From Bathynomus jamesi (lineage: Eukaryota; Arthropoda; Malacostraca; Isopoda; Cirolanidae): a DNA stretch of 64,000 nucleotides. The translations under genes were made by a program, and so were the position numbers. The notes under the pieces are model-generated. The model was not told the DNA's origin. It saw only the letters and a program-made list of their open reading frames with translations, and did not search any database. Shown in pieces: positions 57,038-64,000 of this stretch. Every line of letters starts with the position of its first letter. Positions within the stretch are counted from its first letter, which is position 1. The DNA lies in NCBI GenBank assembly GCA_023014485.1, contig JAJOZX010001738.1:596001-660000 (forward strand). The letters run 5' to 3'.

Positions 57038-57608
57038 ATGAAAAAACTGCTGAAGAGCTGCGCAACGGAAGCGGCTTTCCGATGCAAAGACGGAACGCTA
57101 TACCAACAAGTAGATGGAATCTCGTTGGGAAACCCCTGGGCACCACTTACGCTTACTACTACTACACGTGCCATGTGGAGAACAAAGTGTTCCGAGAAAA
57201 AAAAAACACTATACTGTCGATACGTGGATGACATATTCGTCATATTCGTTACCACCGATAATGAAACAGAACTTCTAGAACTAAAAAGCAGCAGTGGAAA
57301 AAGAATCGGGCTTAACAATCACTTATGAGTTAAGCATCAACAGGAAAATCCCATTTCTCGACGTGAAAATACAAGACGACGGCGATTGCTGCACGACCAG
57401 CATATACAAAAAACCTACGGACGGAGGAAAATGCTTAAATGTAAATGGCGAGTACCCAACTAAATATAAACTTAGTGTAATAAAAGCACTGCTACACAGA
57501 GCTTATAAAATCTCATCTAATTGGACGATTTTCCACCAAGAGATTGAACGCTTAAAGCAGCTCCTAATTAGCAAGTTTCAAAAACATCGAAACAGAATGA
57601 GAAATTAA
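57038..57608 (+). pseudogene. Penelope-like reverse transcriptase core
   Basis: Two overlapping frames (57038-57328 and 57294-57608) carry RT motifs: DGTLYQQVDGISLGNPWAP, YVDDIFVIF with both catalytic aspartates, and IPFLDVKIQDDGDCCTTSIY with YKKPTD following. Frameshifts lie near 57130 and 57300. The G(x)PLGxP motif is ISLGNPWAP. Confidence 0.85.
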
Positions 57609-57919
57609 AAAAATTTTGAAAATGAAAAGGGAGGCAAATACAGCGGAAAGCAATCAGGCAAGAAAAGAGGAGACTCCTGACAGCGCTGTTCATAAATTTT
57701 TTTTACCAAAACCAAATTTCGTCCGCATATAAAACTGACGAAAGAGTAATAAGGAAGATAGTAAAGGAAAACGTCAGCTGCCTGTAGGAATCAGAATAAA
57801 ATATTGCTTGCCATCTATGTACTACCGAAACATGGAGACTAATAACTTATTGTTCATGAAAAATAACATAACTCAAAAAACCGAAAAGCTACAAAAATCC
57901 CACGTAGTTTACAAATTTC

Positions 57920-58150
57920 AATGCCCGAACGAAGATTGAAAACTTCGAGGAAACGAGATACGTGGGCTCAACCATAACAACACTGTCAAGAAGGCTAACA
58001 ATGCACTTACAAGAAGGAAGTCCTAAAGATTACACGTGGAACATACACCCAATAAACCTGACCAAACAACAGATAGTGGAAGCGACAAAGGTGGTAACGC
58101 AAATAAGGGATGAGAAAAGACTTCTATATCACCGAAGCATTAATAAATAA
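57920..58150 (+). pseudogene. GIY-YIG endonuclease fragment of the Penelope-like element
   Basis: FQCPNED-stop-KLRGNEYVGSTITTLSRRLT, followed by MHLQEGSPKDY. The YVGST..TLSRRL block is the second half of the GIY-YIG motif with its catalytic Arg. A stop precedes it. Confidence 0.75.
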
Positions 58151-58217
58151 TAAAAGACACTTCCCCAAAAATAAACAATCAGCGAACCAGACAAGATCTG
58201 AACCACGGGTCGCTACA

Positions 58218-58684
58218 TAATCCGGGCGCAGAAAACAGTCTCCCATCCAACTACTACCCAGACTAGGGTTGCCAGATTTTTTCAAATGCCCATGCGGGAC
58301 AAAAAAAATTTTTTTTTTTTTTTTAAGACCAAATTTTTTTTCACATTCAAACTATGATAAATTTCTTCAACGGTTACAACAAACAAAATCAGAAAAAATG
58401 TTATTACACTAATATTTAACAATTAAACATCGTGAATAAATTGAAATTATTATACATAATATTGAAATTCTAAATCGATTCATCCCTAAAAAATTTGCTT
58501 AAAAAATATTTTTTGCGGGACATTTTGAACGCAGGATTTTGACGCGGGATTTTTTGATCGAATGCGGGACTGTCGACTGTCCAGTAAAATACGGGATGTC
58601 TGGCAACCCTAACCCAGACCCAATGTCGCTTAACTTCGCTGATCTCCGGGAAGCGGTGTTACGACATCGGCCACGACGTAGCAT
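58218..58684 (-). pseudogene. 5S rRNA-like sequence split by a hAT MITE
   Basis: Read on the minus strand with the MITE removed, 58684-58612 joined to 58255-58218 gives GTAACACC..CCCGGAGATCAGCGAAGTTAAGCGACATTGGG.. and TAGTAGTTGGATGGGAGAC. GATC..CGAAGTTAAGC and TAGTA.TTGGATGGGAGAC are the most conserved internal blocks of eukaryotic 5S rRNA, including its pol III control region. The 3' end beyond GGAGACTG diverges, so it is a pseudogene or the head of a 5S-derived SINE. It lies directly after the Penelope-like element. Confidence 0.75.
58264..58611. mobile_element. hAT MITE, 348 bp, perfect 8-bp TSD
   Basis: The ends TAGGGTTGCCAGA and TCTGGCAACCCTA are flanked by ACCCAGAC on both sides (58256-58263 and 58612-58619). 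It shares its 13-bp terminus with the hAT transposase remnant at 9231, which may have been the family that mobilised it. T-rich interior, no gene. Confidence 0.95.
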
Positions 58685-58868
58685 ATACTATATATATTTA
58701 TTTGAAATGTATAGTAAATATTTCAGAATAGCTATTATTCATTCAGGAAGCCAAGTTCATTATGAAATGTCGAATAGACGATATATATATATATACGGAT
58801 GGTCTGGCCCTTTTGGCAGTCTGTCACATTCCCAAATTGTCCTCTCTCTCTCTCTCTCTTTTATATAT

Positions 58869-59189
58869 AGGGTGGCGCAAAAGTCGCGCATCATAGGAAT
58901 TTTCAGTGTTGACTATCTTTTTTCTATTAGGTAGGGGATGGCTGCGAAATTAACAATAGACGAGAGGGTGAGCTTAGTTTTAATGCATGGAATAGGTACT
59001 ACAAATCGATGAATCGGTACAGAATTTAAATTCTGTACCTATTCATCGATTTGTAGTATCTGGTATTCCATACATTAAAACCAAGCTCACCTTCTCGTCT
59101 ATTATTAATTTCGCAGCCATCCCCTACCTAAAAGAAAAAAAAATAATATAGTCAACACTGAAAATTCCTATGATGCGCGACTTTTGCAC

Positions 59190-59193
<4 letters not shown>
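58869..59193. mobile_element. Palindromic DD41D-derived MITE
   Basis: Almost the whole 325 bp is one inverted repeat starting GGTGGCGCAAAAGTCGCGCAT. Each arm keeps the first codons of a transposase (MAAKLTIDERVSLVLMHG), very like the start of the element at 49699. It apparently arose from two transposon 5' ends head to head. Confidence 0.9.

Positions 59194-59268
<75 letters not shown>
59194..59268. repeat. (TA)n microsatellite
   Basis: About 75 bp TA tract. Confidence 0.95.
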
Positions 59269-59270
<2 letters not shown>

Positions 59271-59399
59271 TATATTTTTTTTGTTTTCCAGATTTACCGC
59301 CGATTCGTACCTAAAGAGGTGATACATATCTCGGCGAGGCAGTGAGTGGGTGATGTTACTGTGCTGGGGGTGGTAGACCAGGGGAATGAGTAAGGGTCA

Positions 59400-59700
59400 G
59401 TCAACGGATAGTAGGTAGGAGGGGTACGGTTTCAGATGCGATGGAGCAGATGGGAGTGAGTAGGGAAGGGGAGAACCGCTTCCGCTGAAAAGTGGGGGCC
59501 GTCGGCAAGTATGGATCGTAGGCAGTTGGGTATGGGGTTTTCGGCCGAGAGAGGGAAACACCTGCGACGGAGAGCGGACAGCTTTGAACATTCCACCAGG
59601 AGGTGTAAGACAGTGATAGGGTATGGCAGGTAGGGCAAAGCGGGGCTGGCGAGTTCGCCATAAGGTGTCCGTGGGTGATGCGGGTGTGACCTATGCGGAG
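59400..59700 (-). pseudogene. LINE ORF2 C-terminal end
   Basis: ARLRIGHTRITHGHLMANS leads into CPTCHTxLTVLHLLVECSKL, a Cys-His motif that ends jockey-type ORF2 proteins after the RT/RNase H region. The frame changes within it. The endonuclease and RT that should precede are missing. Confidence 0.7.
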
Positions 59701-60397
59701 ACGGGCTAGGATTACTTCTTTAAGTTGGCTATTGTGGTTTTCGCGGGATCCATTAGTTGATGAAGGGGGATGGGTAAAGGTGTAGGCGCTAGGAGGTTGG
59801 AGTGTGAAGGGAGATCTGGAGTTCGCGAAATTGAAGGCTGGGTCGGGAACATGGCTGGCTATCTACCGTTCACCAGGGAAGGAATCGGTCGGCCTGTCGA
59901 ACCCCGCGGAGGTTGGGGTCGAGTCGGCCGAGCGAGACCGGAAGCGTGGATCGCGGCAGACAGAGGAACATCGTGGGCTGAGCGAGTCAGAAATACCTTG
60001 ACGGGCTTCTATGGTCGGGCCAGGGGGAGCACGTTACCCCTAAAGCGGCGCTACCCCGCCTGTCCGGGGTCTCACAGCGGACCCTAGGCGGTGACAGGGG
60101 GTACCAAAAAGACCGGCGGGAGGGAGGGAGGGCGTACTCAGGGTAGTTGATACGAGGGGGCCGGGGATGTTGGGGGGGTAGGTACTATGAGGGTGGAAAG
60201 AGGTGAATCAGAGTGGTCTCGTGGAGGGGTGGAGAATATGGCACCAAGAGGCAAGAGCAGATCCATGAGACTCGTGGGCGTGGGCGCGGCCGAGCTTCCA
60301 TCGGTCACACCGTGCAGCCGCGCCAGAGCCGCATCCACTGGATCCACAGGGCTGAGTCTCGTCGTACGGGGCGGGTCGTGGATTTCGGCCACTATTG

Positions 60398-62055
60398 TCA
60401 GAGTCTGTGGGGTAGAGCGGTGGGACTTCTGCGATGGGAAGAGATGGACATAGTAGACGTGGTGGGCGGTGTAAGGGTCCGAGCCGTCTTCTTGGTCCTA
60501 GGGGAAGAGGGAGAGAGACGTTGGAAGGCTGGAGGGTCTGGCGACACGCTCCGGCGTCTCCGCCTCGACGGCTTGCTCCGGGCGGCAGGTTCGGGCGTGT
60601 ACAGGGAGTACTGGGAAGGCAGGGTTTGAGGTGGCTGGGACCCGGGTGCCCTGGTCCAAGACTCCTGGGGGATTCGTGGCAGGTGAGGTGCGGGAAGAAG
60701 AGGAACGGTGGGGGGACAGGGGACCGTTGGGTCCTGCAAGGAGTTGCATTGTGGGGAACAGGGAGCAGTGGCTGGAGGGGGTTTCGGCGGCAGGCTAGGG
60801 CGGCGTGCCGAGATGACAGAGCCGAGAGCAGCGGCATAGGACACCCCCGGCCTCACCTCCCGACTCCGCACCCTGTCTCGTGCCTCACGGGGGCTAAGGA
60901 AGTCCGACACTTGTAGGCCGCGGACCTCCTTCTCGAACTTGTAGAAAAGGCATTCGCGGGATGAAGATGGGTGCGCGCCTTCACAGTTGGAGCATTTGGG
61001 TGTATTGGGGCACCTGTCAGGGTGAGCAAGTCGTCCACAGTGCACACACAATTGATGCGGCTGTCGACAAACGGAGCTGACGTGTCCGAATTTATTGCAT
61101 TTGAAGCAACGGTCGGGTCTGGGACGTATGGGCGAATAGAAAACTCGCATGAGGCGCGGTCTCCCATACCCCATACAATACGGCCAGGGGGATTAGTGTG
61201 TTAAAAGTAAGGAGCAGACGTGAGGTGGGGGGGGGGTGCCTCCCTGTCGGGATGTGAAACGATAGATCTTAGTAACTCCTTGGGGTGCGAGGTCCTCCAG
61301 GAGCTCGTTCACTGCGACCGACAGTAGGCGGGTGGCGTAAATAGTGCCCTGACTCTGGTTCAGGCGAGGGTGTGGGGAAACGGACACCGAGCATCCAAGG
61401 ACCTCAGTGATGGAGAGTAGGGCTTTCGTCTCTGCGGCTGAGCGTGATTTTACGAGGAGGGAGCCATCCCTCTGTGGGCGTACGTCATAGCGGCTGGAGT
61501 TGCTGTGGGTTCGGATCGCCTGGAACGTCCGTTCAGAGTTGTTCGGGAGAGACCCAGATGTAGGCCGAATCACCAGGAATTTGTGGATACTTGGAAGGGA
61601 GAGGGAGGCTGTAGAGTCGAAATGTACTGGGATATTCAACGGTCGGTAGGACGGCCGTGAATGCCGGCTCCCCCGTCCGCCGCGAGGCTCTCTCCGCGGG
61701 GAGGTGGGCTGACGGCGGGTGAGGGGGCATATGGGGAGAGCAAGAAGCCGGGTTGTGGGGGCAAGTCCTCGGTGGAACTTGACTTGCCCGAAGGTGGCTG
61801 AAGTGGGCTTGGGCGAGACCCCTGCTCCAGAGAGTGTAGGTCCAAGGGCGTAGTCGAGGGACGGACTGGGGTCGGCAACGGAAAAGGAGAGTGCAAGCGT
61901 TCCGCTTCCACAGGGGGGTCAACCCCATTAGGTTGCGGTCTTCCAGTGGTAAAGGACTCGAGGGCCTGGTTGCCCACCACCCGAGTGTTGAGAGTAGTAG
62001 TAGTCCGGGAATGAGAAGCAGTAGTCGTAAGCCGGGGGGGGGGAGAAGTGTCCAT
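60398..62055 (-). pseudogene. LINE ORF1 (gag-like, CCHC zinc knuckles), three frames
   Basis: Frame 1 (61636-62055): a low-complexity Pro/Ser/Thr-rich N-terminus. Frame 2 (61193-61639): LVIRPTSGSLPNNSERTFQA, DGSLLVKSRSAAETKALL, IYATRLLSVAVNELLEDLA, ending near VTKIYRFTSRQG, as in gag-like RNA-binding domains of jockey ORF1. Frame 3 (60398-61174): MRVFYSPIRPRPDRCFKCNK, the knuckle CFKCNKFGHVSSVC (C-x2-C-x4-H-x4-C), CVHCGRLAHPDRC, CSNCEGAHPSSSREC and a Pro-rich tail. It packages LINE RNA in intact elements. Small frameshifts lie near 61640 and 61190. Confidence 0.8.
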
Positions 62056-62526
62056 AGCAAAACAAAAAAGAACCATCCCCCGCGCGCATCCAGCCACCAC
62101 CGACTCCAACAAGGGAAAGGCGAAGTGTGGGCACACTTGGTCCCACCGCCGATAGATGTCACGCAGGGGAGATACCCGCACCCAGTCCCCGTGCCTGAAA
62201 GGCGGCCACTCTCATCCAACGCGCGGTGAAAAGTGGCAGGGACAGGGTTTGGGTTTGGTTGGAAAGCGACAAGGGTGCAGGGCAACCGCCTCCCACACCC
62301 AAGGGCCAAGGAAAGGGTCAAAATCAAGGTCCAAAGAACAACGCCAAAAAAACAGGGAGAAGCCAGAAAGAATGGGTTAAAGGAGAAAGAAAGAAAAGAA
62401 GCAGGAGATCAGCCGGGTCCCCAAACGGGCCCAATGGTCCACGAGAGCAGAGAAAGCCCTTACACCGAAGAAAGGTGTATTCCCCATTCGCCACAGAGGG
62501 ACGCGCCAATAGCTTCGGACAAAGCA

Positions 62527-62531
<5 letters not shown>

Positions 62532-62612
<81 letters not shown>
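62532..62612. repeat. (TA)n(TG)n compound microsatellite
   Basis: About 38 bp TA followed by 43 bp TG at the 5' edge of the jockey-like LINE. Confidence 0.95.
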
Positions 62613-62616
<4 letters not shown>

Positions 62617-63093
62617 CCAAGCAATTTGTTACAGCTACTTCCTACTTTTCTTTGGTACAGTTATAGAAAAATATATTAACTTAATATATTTTTATAGAAA
62701 TATATGAACGACTATGGTGCAAGAACTATTACAATTTCTTTGCAATTGTCTCTACCCTATTCTTCCGAGGTTCAGCTTTCCGAGCTGCTGCTGCTTTCTT
62801 TTTTTCAGCATTCTTCATTTGAGTTTCAGCAGTACAACTGGTCTTAGACAGGAAATGAAAACTGATGCGCCAACATAGTCAATTAACTGGACATGGAAGC
62901 TAATGGGTACAATCCATGAGGTAGGTATACATGTATCGACATATGGACCTTTTGCTTTCTTAAGTAACAGCAAGACTTATCATAATTTGTCACAAATCAT
63001 TCTTTACCCTTTTTTGTCACATCATGTCACATAAATGCTGTTTTTGTCACAATTTTCATATAATTTCATTTTGTCACAGCGGACCATATAAAA
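62613..63093. other. Unassigned region with TTTGTCAC repeats
   Basis: Several TTTGTCAC(A) copies at 62990-63080. No gene seen. Confidence 0.4.
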
Positions 63094-63815
63094 TACACAC
63101 AGACCGTGCATGGAACAAGGAACTCTTCTGGGAAAATTAAATCCACTATAGTTTGAATAAGTAATGGTAAGTGACAAAACTATAGTTTTTTCCTTTTCAT
63201 GATGTTAGCCCGACGTGGGAAACACTCGTAAAAAGGCCCCAAAAATATAGCTTCCCTCACCAGCTATCTGCAAAGCAGATAGGATCCAGCTTTGGGACAG
63301 GATCTAGGGGTTACAGCTACACCTAGTCTACTATATCCAGAACCTCAATATAAGCAAGAGACGTGTTGCATTCGCGCCGGATTGAATACATCAAAGAGAG
63401 AGAGCAACTATTGTATTTTTAGCCAAAAACCAAAACTTAAACCTCAACTGGTGTATTCAAACTAATGTATTCACTCCGATGCGAATGCAACGAGTCTTTT
63501 GCTTATACTGAGGTTCTGGATATAGTAGGCTAGGTGTGGCTGTAACCCCTAGATCCTGTCCCAAAGCTGGATTCTATCTGTTTCGCAGATAGCTGGTGAG
63601 GGAAGCTATATTTTCGGGGCCTCTTTGAGAATGACCCGTTGTTCACGTCGGGCTAACATCATGAAAAAGAAAACACACTATAGCGTTTGTCACTTACCAT
63701 TACTTGTTCGGACTATAGTGGATTTAATTTTCCCAGAAGAGTTCCTTGTTCCATGCACGGTCTGTGTGTATCATGAAAAAACCTCAGGGCACCATCTGAA
63801 TTCAATCCCATATAT
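63094..63815. repeat. Fold-back element, copy C
   Basis: The left arm starts ACACACAGACCGTGCATGGA at 63097; the inverted arm ends near 63770. Arms pair over about 220 bp and, more diverged, through AACCTCAATATAAGCAAGAG to near the centre at 63450. Same family as 40786-41652 and 54432-55083, with more substitutions, so an older copy. Confidence 0.85.
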
Positions 63816-63841
63816 ATATATAATATATATATATATATTAT

Positions 63842-64000
63842 TAGATGGGACGATGCATCGCAATCGCGATACAATCGCACATTTTTTACAATCGCAATCG
63901 CAATTGCAATCGCATTTAATGAGTGCGATTGTTGCGATTGTGAACAAAAGATTTAAATCTCTACAAAAGTTGCTATGAAAGCTGCTCTTTCATGCGTACT
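63842..64000. repeat. CAATCGCA-rich sequence, truncated at window end
   Basis: At least eight copies of CAATCG / CGATTG in both orientations between 63860 and 63940, starting GGGACGATGCATCGCAATCG. This could be the subterminal repeat region of a DNA transposon whose other end is outside the window. Confidence 0.5.

Larger units (their letters stand above)
56690..58150 (+). mobile_element. Penelope-like retroelement, decayed
   Basis: Plus-strand order: KKANNLFSLLKQKFKYFIEG (56667-56745), an inserted AC tract (56774-56790), IAKQLNEIITKYIP, LRGTRPQGIMASLDVKSLFTNVP-like sequence (56880-56950, one frame change), ISLGNPWAPLT near 57118, CRYVDDIFVIF (57213-57245), FLDVKIQ (57355), then after a gap CPNEDC..YVGSTITTLSRRLTMHL (57920-58010). 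An RT with YVDD followed by a GIY-YIG-type endonuclease is the layout unique to Penelope-like elements. Confidence 0.85.
59290..62330 (-). mobile_element. Jockey-like LINE, GC-rich, ORF2 mostly deleted
   Basis: About 3 kb of strongly GC-rich sequence between AT-rich flanks. On the minus strand a 5' UTR-like part (62330-62100) leads into a Pro/Ser-rich ORF1 start (MDTSPPPRLTTTASHS at about 62055), a middle domain (61193-61639), three zinc knuckles (61120-60950) and a Pro-rich end (to about 60140). Only the C-terminal end of ORF2 follows (59660-59430: CPTCHTxLTVLHLLVEC). Confidence 0.8.

Noticed and set aside
60208..60916. Long ORFs on both strands in 59.7-62.3 kb (for example 160 aa plus strand, 264 aa minus strand)
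   Set aside because: Shadows of the GC-rich LINE ORF1 in other frames; only the zinc-knuckle frame and its neighbours show domain features.

Overview
This window looks like metazoan, most likely arthropod, nuclear DNA. It is AT-rich, very repeat-rich and intron-bearing, and carries a mixture typical of large arthropod genomes: several mariner and Tc1-like transposons, hAT and Merlin elements, jockey-like and CR1-like LINEs, a Penelope-like retroelement, and long TA, TG and CT microsatellites. No bacterial-type operons are present. The species cannot be named from the sequence; a crustacean or chelicerate is a guess.

About three quarters of the window is mobile DNA, much of it nested. 1-7.8 kb: a 5'-truncated LINE carries three separate insertions (a Merlin element, a 2.47-kb inverted-repeat element that itself contains a hAT element, and a second hAT element), followed by a fragment of an uncharacterised protein family. 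7.8-13.8 kb: a mariner whose transposase is split by about 4.3 kb of insert (hAT remnant plus a GC-rich, nearly intact CR1-like LINE). 13.9-21.2 kb: LINE and mariner relics, including a jockey-like reverse transcriptase with a hAT MITE in its catalytic YVDD box. 23-31 kb: a chain of Tc1/mariner elements separated only by TA repeats, including a structurally complete DD41D transposon with an intact 357-residue transposase and 199-bp terminal repeats, and a Tc1 element holding a 1.47-kb unclassified element with a perfect 8-bp duplication.

33.2-38.1 kb is the quietest part. It holds the last exon (37869-38093) of a minus-strand gene for a membrane protein I do not recognise; a second well-supported exon lies at 45308-45427, and two weaker candidates are further upstream. 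The 7.2-kb intron between the two good exons is full of insertions: a tandem and inverted array of tRNA-like units (39.3-40.7 kb), a fold-back family (40.8-41.7 kb) and DD41D transposons.

46-64 kb is again mobile DNA: a Tc1-like element containing a 23-copy 14-bp minisatellite, two adjacent DD41D elements, a palindrome carrying degenerate hammerhead-ribozyme-like cores, a Penelope-like element, a 5S-rRNA-like sequence split by a hAT MITE, and a GC-rich jockey-like LINE with a zinc-knuckle ORF1. Apart from the membrane-protein gene I see no host gene.
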